A stretch of DNA of 64,000 bases, taken from Cristatella mucedo (Eukaryota; Bryozoa; Phylactolaemata; Cristatellidae). Each line of letters opens with the position of its first letter. The first letter of the stretch is position 1. The translations under genes were made by a program, and so were the position numbers. The notes under the pieces were generated by a model that worked only from the letters and a program-made list of their open reading frames with translations, was not told the DNA's origin and did not search any database. Of the stretch, positions 1-11,900 are shown one piece after another. The stretch lies in contig WPIO01000085.1 of NCBI GenBank assembly GCA_009760855.2, positions 835,001 through 899,000 of the forward strand, read 5' to 3'.

Positions 1-1092
1 CATTCGGCGCCTGATCTAATTCCAGCGTCTGAATGGGCGGGCGTACCTGAGAATTTTTCCAGTTGTGATAAAACCGTGACTTTAACCTTGCCCTTGGGAT
101 GGGGTGTGTGTTGCCGAAGAGCTGCGCCGGGAAGCAGAGCTCAAACGTCGGCTCAAAGGAGCTGCAGCCACGCCCCCCTGAGCCCACTGACCCGCCTCAC
201 TCGCCCAGCCCCCCACCCGCCCGTCCCGATCGATCGTCTTGCCCGCCGATTGCTGACCACTGCGCCTCAACCGGATCTTCTTGTAGGAGGAGCTCGGTTC
301 ATCAAGTCTACCGACTCATTCACGAAACTGCCTCAGTAAATGCTCATATGTAGGCAATCCTTGCAAATACTGTCATACCGATTTGTTAGTGTCAACCGTA
401 AATTAATTGCAACAAAGCCACCTCCGCTAATAAAAGCGAGAAATCCGTCGTGCTTCCGGCATGCTTCCATCACTCGGAAAGATGCGTGGCAAAGCGCTGT
501 CTTCCGTGACAAGTACTTCCGTGTGTGACTTGTGTAATAAACGTGACTCAGCTAAGCGAGTTCACAGGCGGTGAGCTCTTGATACTTTTTGAATAGATTT
601 CTATGCCGGCTGTACTTCCTCCGGCGGCTGCCTTGAGCTTGTACTGGGTGTTCGGCTGCAGTTTCTCGTTTGCTTTTGCCACTGCGAGTTGAGCCATTCG
701 AATGCTCAGCTTCCGAATTCAAGTATTTATCTCCTCCTGGGCTCGAGAAAGCCCCAGGGTTGAACCTTGTGAAATGCTATCGTTCTCGAAGGTTTTCTTT
801 TCGTTAAAACTATCGTCTCCAGCCAACTCGAATGGCTTTTGCCCTAACTCAAAATGTCGGCGGGTTAAGTTTTCCTGTGTTTGCCGTGGCTCTCCTTATC
901 ATCCTTATAAACCTATTATCTTATAATCCTTATCTCCTTATCAGCAAATCTGTTCCTCGGCCTGTCGAGCGCGAGTCGTGCTGATCGGCGTTTTGGCGAT
1001 TGTGCTCTTACCACGGCAGTTATGATAACAGTAAGCGTCTGTGCCATCATCCCGCTGTAGAAGGCCTTGACGGCGACCTCAGTCAGGACAGC
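1..1092. other. Upstream sequence, no gene recognised
   Basis: No coding exon is supported here. Short open frames are neither conserved-looking nor bounded by splice signals. The only structure noted is one copy of a 68-bp direct repeat at 776-843. The stretch presumably holds the 5' UTR, promoter or an upstream intron of the AT-hook gene that starts at about 1093. Confidence 0.5.
776..843 (+). repeat. 68-bp direct repeat, copy 1
   Basis: Matches 1813-1880 in the same orientation with one difference in 68 bases. Copy 2 is in intron 1, so the pair flanks the first recognised coding exon of the AT-hook gene. It is pyrimidine-rich in its left half. Identity as a transposon end is possible but not shown. 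Confidence 0.85.
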
Positions 1093-4000
1093 ATGACGTC
1101 GAAGGACGCGTCGGTTCAGCGGCAGCATCTCGTGCTCCACACGGGCTCGGCGGCCGCGGCTGCTGCCTCGTCCAGCGCCGCCTCGGCGGCGGCCTCGGTG
1201 GCCCTGGACGAGGCAGCGGGCCTCGTTCTGGCGCAGAGGCAGCAGCAGCAGCTGTCCCAAGGCGTGCACCAGCTGCAGGGTGCGGCCAACTTTATGGCGC
1301 GTCGGCACGACGACTACGATCTGCCGCCGGCGGCCAAGAAAGCCAAGACGCCGGGCTACGTGCCCACGGGCAGACCGCGCGGCCGACCGCCGAGCAACCC
1401 GACCGAGCTGGCCGCCAGGCGTCGGCTTCGTCTGCGCGATGTAAGCGCTGCACGCGGGGCGGGCGGGAGTGGGGGGGGGGCCCCCGCTGGCCGGCCGGCA
1501 TCGTCCCACCGACTACTGCGTTCGGCGTGGCTGCAAGCATCGGACGCCCAGCGCAAGCCGTCCGCTATCGCTATTCGCTATCGCGAAGCGGATGAGCTCA
1601 AGGCGGTCGGCGAAAGGCGGCAGGCAAGCAGGCACCGAAAGGTCACGAAAGTCACGAGGTCACGAAGAGCCGGTGCGTGCTTAGCTTTTTTTCCACTCCT
1701 CGTTCTCCAGTAAATCTTTTTCTAGGCACACCAGAATATATTAATAGCTGGCTGAAAGGAAAGAGCACTTTTAAACTGATTTAATGACGATGACGATGCG
1801 GAATTGTAGCACGCTATCGTTCTCGAAGGTTTTCTTTTCGTTAAAACTATTGTCTCCAGCCAACTCGAATGGCTTTTGCCAAGTTGCACCGGGCGGTCGG
1901 TGTTTAGCAGACGTGTCGGCGTTTGGCTCGTCGCCATCGGGGACTGCGTGCGCGAACTGCCCCTTTTTAGGGACCGGGCAGGTGCAACAGCTTCCAGTGT
2001 TTTGTCGTTTTTAATTTTACTTTTTAATTTTCTTTTCCTTCGGTCGCCTGCGTTGCAATCCGGTTCCCTCCGGGTGGGGAGAAGAGCGTCGCCGTCGCGC
2101 TGCGCACGAGTTCAGCTCCAGCAGCAGAGGCGGCGTAGTTGTGCCCCCTGTCGCCGGAGCGCAACTGTCGACGCTGCTGCTCGTGGTTTCGCTGCCTGTG
2201 CTGACGCCGACGGCCCCCTGCCGCTCGTCAGTGACCTTGCCCTTACCCACGACCGCATGCTGCAGCTGGTCAAGCAGTGCGAGACGGACGACCTGATCGA
2301 CGTCGTGCTGCCCCTCATCATTCCGTCGGTCACCTGCTGGGAGTTCCTGCTCATGCGCAGTGAGGAGGGATCGCGCTGCGACGGCTCGGCGGCCTCGCCG
2401 CAGGCGAACGCGCGTCGGCACGCCAGCGTCGCCGACGTCCTGCGAGAGTTCGAGGAGCTGCGGCACCGGGTGGCGCGCGCCGCCGGCGACTGCTTGCGGC
2501 CCGCCTCCGACCGGTCGGCAGCAGATGGCGGATCGCTGCTCAAGATCAACGTGAGGGAACAGCGCCTGCAGCCGCCGCTCTGCTCGGGCACTGCAGCGAC
2601 AGGTCGACTGCATGCGCACTGGAGCCAGGCGGCTTCACCGCACTGCACGCAGCCGCCTGGCCGGGCAGCTTCGCTTCGGCTTCGGGAGATCTGCCTGCGT
2701 CGTGCGTGCCCCCTCCCCTCCCCCCCCCACCCGTCGTGGGTGCCTCCTCCCCCCCCCCTCGTCTGGGCGTGCTGAGCACTTCCCAGCTGAGGAGGCAAGG
2801 ATTTCTGATCGTCGATGCTCGATCTGCTGCAGATTGACAGCGAGCCGCTGGCCAGCGCCCTGGGCCTGCACACGGGCACGTACGACGTGGAGGGCGGTCT
2901 GCGCGTGCAGAGCAGCCTCGTGATGCAGTCCACGGCTGCCTCCGATGCCGCCTTGCTCGACACGGTGGCAGAGGCCGCCGTCCACGAGCAGCTGAGACCG
3001 ACGTCCGACGGCAAGGTGAGCGTCGGCGCTCGCAGCCATCGCTCGCCATCGTCGATGTCATCATATTTGATGTCGGCCAGCCATTTTTGATCGTCGATAT
3101 CGGCAATGCCGTCGTTGATGATCATCACTGATGTCGGCTAGCGGTGCTCTCCCGAGGGGGGAGGGGGAAAGGCGGCCGCTGGCACGGGTCTGACTGGTGC
3201 AAGGCCTTGCTGCAGGCGCAGCTGGTCAAGGCTGGCACAGGCCTGAGCCACCGCAAGTCGTTCGCTCGCTCTAGCTTTCATCGAAGAAGCGTGGAAGACC
3301 ACGGTCAGCTTATAGAGTTGATGAAAGTGTATGGAAATATGTTGTATGGAAATAGTTACTGTCAAAAGCTACGCACGAGCACCGTCCACATGACGGGCCA
3401 CTCGTGGCTCATATGAACAGGGGAAAATTGCACATATTGATGTTTAGACTGGCATTGACGCAATGTGGTCGTTGCTCATTGGCGGTGAACGGATACGTAT
3501 GTGACAATAGCATGTGTACAGAGCAGGAATAGGGAGTTCTGTTACAAAATTGTTTTTAAAAGTTGCTTGAAATTAGAAGGTTATATGTCTGTGATTACGG
3601 AAAATACAGCTTCCAGGACGTTTGATGACGTATACAGCAAAATGTATCCAACCGAAACCAGAAATGTTTTCTCGAGTCGTGTAAAACAAGTAGAGTTGAA
3701 ATTGCATTTCAAATTTCACTTGCATACATCAACATTAGCCGAGCTATGGATTTTACAAGGTACCACAACCTACAAAAAGGAAGGAAAGGAAAGGAAGAAA
3801 GAATAAAAGTCGCAAAAACGCACCTCAACTAGCTTCACGAAATGTATCTCGATTCTTACAAGTTTGACAAGTAGGGAGACGAGTCGCATATGATGCAGAG
3901 CTCGGTAAATTTGTTATTAGCAGATATATTGCGTCCGGTTAATATCTGGCTTAGACGTGGTTTGCACAACGAATTTTTTCTTTCATGCGGAAGTCAGAAC

Positions 4001-5308
4001 TTCCGATCCCGATTCTAACTTATTTCTCTTTCGAAAGGTACCCTAAACAAATGATTTGCGGACACATTTTGTATTTTCTTTATTTTTTATTTCTTTATTT
4101 TATTGATATTTTTATTTACTTTTTATTTCCTTGACATTCGCCTTAAGAACATTTGCGGAGGATCCGAGGATCGAATGTCTGCAAGGCTTAATGCTTGCAT
4201 GATCGATCGTTGATGATCAAATCATCATCGGCATCAATGCATTGATGACGACGATCAGTGGCAGAGCCAAGGGGGGGGGGCATTGCTCGCCCCCCCCCCT
4301 AGAGATTGAAAGTTACCTGGGCCGCTCCCTATTTATAGGCCACCACCACCTCCCCCCCCCCGACCGTCACCAGCGACGAAATTCTTGTCTTGATTCGGCA
4401 TGATGAGCAACCGCCGAGTTCACGAGTCGAATAAACACGTAATTTTGCACGTGATAGTTTTTCATTAACTGCCTGAGTCTGGCCGACATGAAAATTCTGC
4501 AGGTCTTGCCTCCCCAGATGCAAATTGTTGCTCCGCCACTTGGTGGTGATGATGATGATGATGATATGACACGACAGCAGAAACAAGTTTGTCGTGATGT
4601 TGGTAAGCGACCTTTCTTGTCAGTAGCAGTAGTCAAGGTCCAAATGGGTATTGTTGCAATTTAAATCAATGCATCGTATGTCTTGTATAGAGGGAATACA
4701 GAAAACTGCAAAACCTGCAATTCTAGAGCTCTAATATCTCGGGTGTTTTTCCACACGGGCTGCATGTCGTCGCACAGGCATCGCAGGGCACGTCACCAAT
4801 TACTCTCGATTTAAATCAACGACAACCCTGATATTTGGTTGAGGCCGACGATCCTATCCTGAAAACTCGCACTCCCTCGGAGCAAAAAAGCCAGCACTCG
4901 AACCTCGGCAGCGGCGACGACGGGGGGGGGGGAGGTTTGGGGAAGCTAAGCTGGTTTGGAACCAGTGATTAACGTGCTTGCACTTGAACCAAAAAAGATA
5001 CAACAGCTAATTAAACAGCCTCTTGTTGTATAGCGACAGAAGAGCCTTTACGGCTACCACCACTGCTTGCAGCGGCAATACAGAATCGCCCACAGCAGGA
5101 TTTGAACCCACGACCTCAGCAGCGAGGTCGTGAAAAGCAACTGCTTTACCTAATGTGCCATCAAGGCTCACCAAGGTCAATGTGACTGTATTTGACGTCC
5201 GAGGTCGTGGCTCGAGCCCAATTGCATATGTGAAGCGCCTGAATAGAGATTCAAGGTCTCTCATGGTGCTATACAATTGAATTATTAATATATAGGTGTA
5301 TACATCTT

Positions 5309-5354
<46 letters not shown>

Positions 5355-6419
5355 ATTTATAATGTGTACATATACATATACATAAATATATGCCGACTGT
5401 TCGTCCACTAGATGCCATGTGCTCCAAAAAGCACCTGATGGATGAGAGCGACTCTTGGCTAACAATTATTCTGCCCAACCTTGTCTCTTTAGCTGCCACG
5501 ATCGATCGATCGATCCGAGGCTTGTCCATCATTGTTGCAAACGTTGCAGATGACCCCCGGAGGCCGAGCCGCCGCTGGCCAGAGCATGACCACGAGCACA
5601 GCTGCTGCTCAGCTAGCTCGAGCCCAGGCGCTGGCCTCTGCCGCCGCCCACCAGGGTAGGTCCTCGTCGGCCGCCTCGCACTCTAGGACGTCGACGACTA
5701 CCGTCGCCGTGCCCTCCACAAGCGACATCATCTACACATCGGTGGGCGTGCAGCAGCAGCAGCAACAGCCGTCGCACCACCCACTCCTGCAGCACGGCGT
5801 GAATGCGCACAGCCTCATGCCGCCTGCGGCCGTGCTGCAGAGCGCCGCCGCCGAGCAGCAGCAGAGCAACGGTTTGCGGCAGCAGAGGCAGCAGTCGTTG
5901 CTCGCTGTGCAGCGGCAGCGGCAACAGCAAGCAGAAATCGATGACCATCACGCCGTTAGACAGCAGCAGCACGCAGAGATGTCTGCTGGATCGCTGCTCG
6001 ATTCGGGGTCGGGAGCCTCGGACATGAGCGCTGCCGCGGCGGCAGCCGCCGCTGCCGACGAATCGCTCATGGCTGCCCTCGAGGGTCAGGTGATCACCCT
6101 CTGCGGCAATCAGCTGGTCACAGCCGACGGCAGCATCGTGCAGCTGCCAGAGGGCGCCAGCGTGGTTCAGACGCGCGAAGGCATCGTCATTTACCACCCC
6201 GGGGCCCCGGGCTGCACTACTGCAGAAGGCAGTGACGGCGCCACAGTGGCCGTGCAGATGGACGATGGCAGCGCGCCGGTCGTCATGAGCGAGGAGGGCA
6301 TACCGCTCGAGACGGTGCAAGCGCTACTAGCTGTGGACAGCGAAGGCAACGCAACGCAAATCCAGTACGTCAGTGAGGAGCAGGAGATCGTGCAGCAGCA
6401 GCAAGACGGTCAGAGCTAA
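1093..6419 (+). CDS. AT-hook nuclear protein, family not recognised (4 exons)
   Basis: Exons 1093-1440, 2266-2550, 2833-3015 and 5550-6419, all joined in phase 0, give about 561 aa. Donors gtaagc, gtgagg and gtgagc and tgcag-type acceptors are visible; the exon 2 acceptor (2265) was chosen because it keeps phase. Residues 79-85 (PAAKKAK) resemble a Myc-type nuclear localisation signal and 93-100 (GRPRGRPP) are a canonical AT-hook, which binds the minor groove of AT-rich DNA. Exon 2 is dense and conserved-looking (CETDDLIDVVLPLIIPS). Exon 4 has Gln and Ala runs, then an acidic C-terminal part ending in a Gln-rich stretch. This composition is typical of a chromatin or transcription factor. The start ATG 1093 is the best in-frame choice, but an upstream 5' exon is possible because the frame stays open to about 1000. 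I do not recognise the orthologue; function is inferred only from the AT-hook and composition. Confidence 0.7.
1813..1880 (+). repeat. 68-bp direct repeat, copy 2
   Basis: 67 of 68 bases identical to 776-843, direct orientation, 1,037 bp apart. Lies in the first intron of the AT-hook gene. Confidence 0.85.
5010..5180 (-). repeat. tRNA-derived SINE, family 2
   Basis: Read on the minus strand, a tRNA-like head (A-box-like GGCACATTAGGTAAAGC, B-box-like GGGTTCAAATCC) is followed by an unrelated body ending near the TTAATTAGCTG segment. Four more copies occur at about 18428, 22318, 42655 and 46740. Confidence 0.75.
5203..5290 (+). repeat. tRNA-derived SINE, family 1, 5'-truncated
   Basis: Contains the B-box GGCTCGAGCCC, the linker GCATATGTGAAGCGCCTGAA and the hairpin-type 3' tail of family 1. 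It abuts the minus-strand family 2 SINE. Confidence 0.7.
5311..5352. repeat. (TA)n microsatellite
   Basis: About 21 uninterrupted TA dinucleotides in the intron of the AT-hook gene. Confidence 0.95.
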
Positions 6420-8583
6420 GATAGAGACAGGGACAAGTCCACTCGCGCCGATCCCGCCCGCCACTAGCTGTCGAAGTGCGCAAATCGGGGTGGGGGTGTG
6501 TGTGGGAAGAGTCAGCGTTGCACTGACTGCCGGCCGGTCTCCGAGCAGAGGCGGCAGCGCACGCTGCTGCTGCACCGAGGCGCAGCCCGTGCAGCAGCAG
6601 CTTGCGCTGGCTGTCGAGCACCACTTCGCCTGGTCATCGTTATCGTCACCCGGAGAGCAGCCCGTACAGAGAGCAGATCTCTGGGGCGACGGCTCCCTTG
6701 CCATGCATGTCGAGTGCTCGCCGCCCCTCTGAGGTTTTTCGCTTGTTCTTAGCAGATTTTGTTTTCCTCGTGACGCACGCCTCAGGCCTGAGCAGCAGCA
6801 GGACGGCCGAGCCGTCTTGCCGGCCGCACACTTGCACGCAGCTCAAGCGTGCCATCCATTGTCGGCCGATTGTGCCCGTGACATTTTCTTCTTGTCCCGG
6901 ATTGCTGCTGCAGCTGATCGATCGGCAAGTGCATGCGTGCGCTGTTGGCAAGATGCGATGAAACCGTGCTGCCCCCCCCCCCGAGCATGGCCGACGCCCG
7001 CCGTCCATGTTGGTAGCAGTTGGGTGCTACCGACTTAAGTGTGTGCCGTCGAGTGGCCTGCTTTGCGAAACGAACTTGGCATTGCGGGTCTCGTCTATTC
7101 TGGCATGCACTAGCACTCATTAAACTTGTTTTGCATCCACACTGTGAGGGTGGGTGACCGGACTCGTCGGTTGAGACTCGAGGTCGATGATCGATCGTTT
7201 TGCACGACAAAATTGTGTGTGATTTCCATCAAGTCCGATTATTGCTTGGGTTGACTTGTTTCTCCCGCTGTGCACATGCTGCTCCTCATACTCTTGTGTA
7301 TCGAAGGGTGATGAACCGACGCCGTTCAAACATTGCCAAGGCTTTCAGATCGTTCAGATCAAGTATTGGTTAATTCAGCCGTCAGCAGCTAGGACTAACT
7401 GTCGCAATGATACTGAGCCTTACCATTGTCATGCGATTTACCGAAACAAATGCTTGCATCTGCAAATATCATCATTCATGCAAATGCTTACAAGACTTGT
7501 GCGACTCGCGCACCGTGTCTTGGTGTGGGTCTCTTATTCCGCTGAAGTCCACATTGCATGTGCTTCTACAAGAATGGCAGACCGTATTTCGATTCAAAGT
7601 AACGGGTTATCATTACACGTGCTATGGATATCAAGGAAATCCGAGAGTGGAGAAAAGGCGTTTTGATTGTGAGGTGCCCATAATCTTGTGGGGGGGAGGT
7701 AGGGTAGGTGGTGTCACTGTTGAGCATTCGTTTAGGTGGTGCATATGTTAGGACGTCTCGTCCTATTGACAATAGCTGTTGCCATACATGCACTCGAGTG
7801 AAGACGGACTTTTGATCAAGTGAGCAAAGACATCATTGGCATCATCGACCAACCGGGGTTGCGCAGCGTCTGAGAGAAACCCGCCCTGACCGACCAAGGT
7901 CGGGTGGGCAGGTCGTGGGCTCGAGCCCCGTGGCATACGTGAAGCGCCTGAATAGAGATTAGGCTCTCTTAGGACGCTATAAAAATGAATAATAATGATT
8001 AATAATATAATAATACAGCACGAAGTGCACTCACAGGTAGCAGTGCAGGCTGTAGCAGTGCACCCACGATCGCAAATAAGCCAAAACGGGGAGACACGCA
8101 AACAACGCCAACGAGGGAGAGCGAGCCGAGCCGCTTCCGGCAAAGCAGGAGAGCGAGCGGCAGGAAGAAGAGAAGGCGATCGCGCATAGAGAAGCTCGAT
8201 GGCACGCTGCTGCTGCTGCTGGGGGGGGGGTCAACTGCCGAAACAGCTAACGGAGGGCTAAAGGTGGTGAAGGAAAGCGTGCAGCTGTGACGTTCAGCTG
8301 CTGCAGCTGCCTGTTTCTCTGCTGACACTTCTCCTTCTCTCTGCTGATCTCTCTACCCTCGAGTTCTCTGTGGGTGCCATGCGAGTGTATCATTTTCATC
8401 ACTACTACTATTACTATCACCATCATAATGCCTGGTGCCTCATATCCAGCCTCCAACCAATCAAGCGTGACACGTAGACCCGGGTGAAGTGTGCGCCTGC
8501 ATGCAGCCAATGGGGCCACGCCCACCAAGCTATCTCAGCAGCAGATCAACACGAGCAGGTCGCCTCTGCGCCGGCTCACTTAC
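6420..8583. other. Region between AT-hook gene 3' end and CINP-like exons
   Basis: Probably 3' UTR of the AT-hook gene at its left end and the missing 3' exons or introns of the minus-strand CINP-like gene on the right. I searched by eye for the conserved CINP C-terminal motifs on the minus strand and did not find them. One SINE lies at about 7845-7992. No other gene is supported. Confidence 0.45.
7845..7992 (+). repeat. tRNA-derived SINE, family 1
   Basis: B-box GGGCTCGAGCCCCG, then GTGAAGCGCCTGAATAGAGA and the complementary tail GGACGCTATAAAAATGAAT. The A-box half is degraded. Confidence 0.75.
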
Positions 8584-8943
8584 CAGGTAGATGCAGACCT
8601 TGTGAATGTCGTCACATAGTGGCAGCAGAGACTCGGGAAGTCGGTTCACATCATTGCAGCCGTTTGCTGTTGCGACCCTGCGACAGCAAAAAGAAAGGCA
8701 ATCTGGAGAATGCGTGCAGACTGCAGACACGAGTTGATGCACGACCACGACGAAGTTATAAGGCGCGTAGCGTGCAGCAAGCGCACACAAAGAGCTAAAG
8801 AGCCTCTAGAGGAGGAGACAGGAGAGTGCATCGTAGTCACGTGCACGATCAAGGCAAGTATGGAAGTCGCTAACGTAGATAAACAATTCTAGGAATTGAG
8901 GTTTCTCCTTTCTCTCTCACGGGAGAGAAAGAGAAAGAGAGGG

Positions 8944-8982
<39 letters not shown>

Positions 8983-11900
8983 GAGAGTCAACAGTGTCCA
9001 TCCAGACTGAGGGTGAGGGTTTCTGAGAGCTAAACTATGTCATTCACCGATCAATGGCTATTGATAGTGCAGCGCCTCCTTCGATCAATTCGAGCCCTAC
9101 TCTGCCAACCGCAAAGCCTGTGCAGAGCGTTACTTCCACGGCAACATTCCTGCGCCGATTGCAAATGCACACAGGGCTCCAGTCGTATGCAATTGCTGTG
9201 CACACAAAGCTCGCAGATAGATATAAAATAAATATATAATTAATTTGTGTATAGCGGACCCATGAGAACCCCTAATCTCTATTCAGGCGAGCTTCGCATA
9301 TGCCTCGGGGCTCGAGCCCACGACCTCAGCCAGACCCAGGCCGGGGCGAGCACCTTAACCGCTGGACCAAACCAGTGGCAGGTCGAAAGCCAACCACCTT
9401 GACCTTGCACGAGCAACAGTGACCAAGGGTCACGGCTGAGCAAAAGGAGGTCAAGCTGCAGCCTTCATCCCGGAGCTCTGGATGCTCCTAAACCAGCCAT
9501 GAGCAAACTACGGCCTGCGGGCGATCAATACGGGCCGTATTGATCGCCTGCAGGCCGTAGTTGGGCTTTTCAATCCGGCCCGCCGATCTCGTCCACATTA
9601 TATTATTAAATTAAAATTTATTATAAAGACCTAAATCATTTTACCTAGCTGTAATTCCCATCTTTCCCCAGCAGATGGCACACCCCGAAGACATTGACCC
9701 TTGAGTGTGCTGCATTACGGTTACTCTTTACTTCATTTTGTCGCTCTGTACTTTCAGCCCTTCACTAAAAATGAGCTGACCGAAGAAAAGAAAAGTAGCC
9801 GAAGTGAGTGCCGAATGTTCAATAAAGAGTGGACAGTAAAATATTTTTTCACTGAAGTCCGATCAGCAGCCGTATGTCTGATATGCCAAGAAACTGTAGC
9901 AGTTTTTAAAGAATACAACATCAGCCGTCATTTTGCCACAAAACATGCTAACTATACCAGTCACAAGTCTCCACAAGAACAGGCGGCTACAGCTCAGAGA
10001 ATGACTGCTAATTTACAGACTCGGCATAACCTTATTCACAGACAAACTGCGATTCAAGAGTCAAGTACCAAGGCAGGTTATTTTGCTGGCGTTCAAATTA
10101 GCAAAGGTCAGTAAGCCTTTCTCTGAAGGCGAATTTTTAAAAGAATGCATGGTTGAGTCAGCAGGTCTCTTGTGTCCGGAGAGCAAAGGCAAATTTGAAA
10201 AAAATCAGTTTATTACGCAGAACTGTGACTCATCGCGTGGAATTGATTGACGAAGATATAGCCAGCAAATTAAACAAAAAGACGGAGTCCTTTAAGTTTT
10301 TTCACCAGCACTGGATGAAAGTAACGACTTAAAAGACACTGCTCAGCTCCTAAATTTTATCCGAGGGATTAGCGACAGTTCTGAGATCACAGAGGAATTT
10401 TTGACCATGGAGTCCATGAAAAAACGAGGGGAGAGGACTTGCATAACCAGGTGTCTGCTGTCATCGAGAGAATGAAGCTACCTGGAGTAAACTTGCCAAT
10501 GTCACCACGGATGGATCGCCAAATTTAACTGGGAAAAACGTTGGGCTGCATTAAAGACTGCAGGAAAAAGTAAAAGAGGAAAATCTTGATCAGGATGTTA
10601 TTTTCCTTCACTGCGTCATTCATCAGGAAGTTCTGTGTAAGTCTATACTGCAGCTAAATCATGTCGTGAATCCAGTCGTAAAACTTGTTAAATTTATACG
10701 AGCAAGGGGACTTAAGCATCGTCAGTTATTGCATTCCTGGAGGAAACCGATGCAGATAACCAGGACTTTAACACTCTCGTGTGTGCTGGCTAAGTTTCGG
10801 CAAAGTCTTCCAAAGAGTGCGGGAGCTGAAGGAGGAGATCGCTGCATATTTGGAGTTAATGGTGAGATCCGACGAATTTCCCGAGCTAAGTGACAAGAAC
10901 TGGCTTTGTAACTTTGCGTTTGCTGTGGACATACTTTCGCACATGAATTAGCTGAACACCAAGCTAAGGGGAAAGATCAATTAGTGCACGACACGTACAC
11001 AAATGTTAGCGCCTTCAAATCCAAGCTGACTCTTTTCTCCAGACAAATTTCAAACAAATATTTCAATCATTTCCCCACACTAGCCATGCAGAAAGAGGCG
11101 ACCCGAAACGCGCAGAAATACAGCAAATCACAGGACGACCTGCACGGAGAATTCTGCAGTCGTTTCTGTGACTTTGAAAAAATTGAAAAGTCACTTCAGC
11201 TGGTGTCCTGTCCCCTGTCACAAGAACCTGACCCTGAAACAGCACCACAAGAGCTGCAGTTGGAACTGATAGATCTTCAGTCTGACTCTGTATTGAAGGA
11301 GAAGTTCAACTCTCTTAAACCGAACGACTTTTATGCTTCACTTAACGAAGCCACGTTTCCAAACCTCCGGAGGATGGCACAGAAGATGCTGACGTTGTTT
11401 GGCTCAACCTATGTGTGTGAACAGACATTCAGCGTCATGAACATCAACAAAGCCCGTCACAGATCCAAGTTAACTGACCAACACCTCGGATCTATCTTAA
11501 GAATCACCACAACAAATATAACGCCAGAAATTGATGTACTTGCAAAAAAGGAGACCAACACTGTTCCCACTGAAACTGAATGGGATTTTATTACTATGTT
11601 ATTAAATTAATAAATTTGTAAAACCATGTTTACAATAAACTAAGCACAATGGTGTTTTGCTGCCTGTTAAAGGCCCAACCTTTTCATGTTATGGTTTTTA
11701 AATTTAATTTATATCAGTTCACACAAACACACCATTCTCCTACTCTGGACCGGCCCCTCTTGTCAAATTTTAGAAACCATTGTGGCCCACGAGTCAAAAA
11801 GTTTGCCCACCCCTGTCCTAAACCCGAGGACAGAACGGCGGCTGTGTGGGCCCGTGAGCCGCCGGACAGCAGCAGCAGCAGCAGCAGCAGCAGCTGCTGC

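Larger units (their letters stand above)
3016..5549 (+). other. Intron 3 of the AT-hook gene
   Basis: 2.5-kb intron without supported exons. It holds low-complexity G and C runs, SINE copies at 5010-5290 and a TA microsatellite at about 5311-5352. Coding potential on either strand is poor. Confidence 0.6.
9494..11815 (+). mobile_element. Degenerate hAT (Charlie-like) DNA transposon
   Basis: The right terminus AGTTTGCCCACCCCTG (11800-11815) is the classic hAT-Charlie inverted repeat; the left end at 9494 (CAGCCATGAGCAAACTACGG) is its decayed partner. The element is bounded by a perfect 8-bp target duplication TCCTAAAC at 9486-9493 and 11816-11823, as expected for hAT. It encodes a broken GTF2IRD2/ZBED-like transposase. 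Its left subterminal region has a 28-bp near-perfect palindrome. It lies in the CINP-like intron, opposite to that gene's strand. Confidence 0.92.

Noticed and set aside
8247-8528. Charged minus-strand frame (REKEKCQQRNRQLQQLN) as the next CINP-like exon
   Set aside because: Does not match the conserved CINP C-terminus and lacks a good acceptor; low-complexity source sequence.
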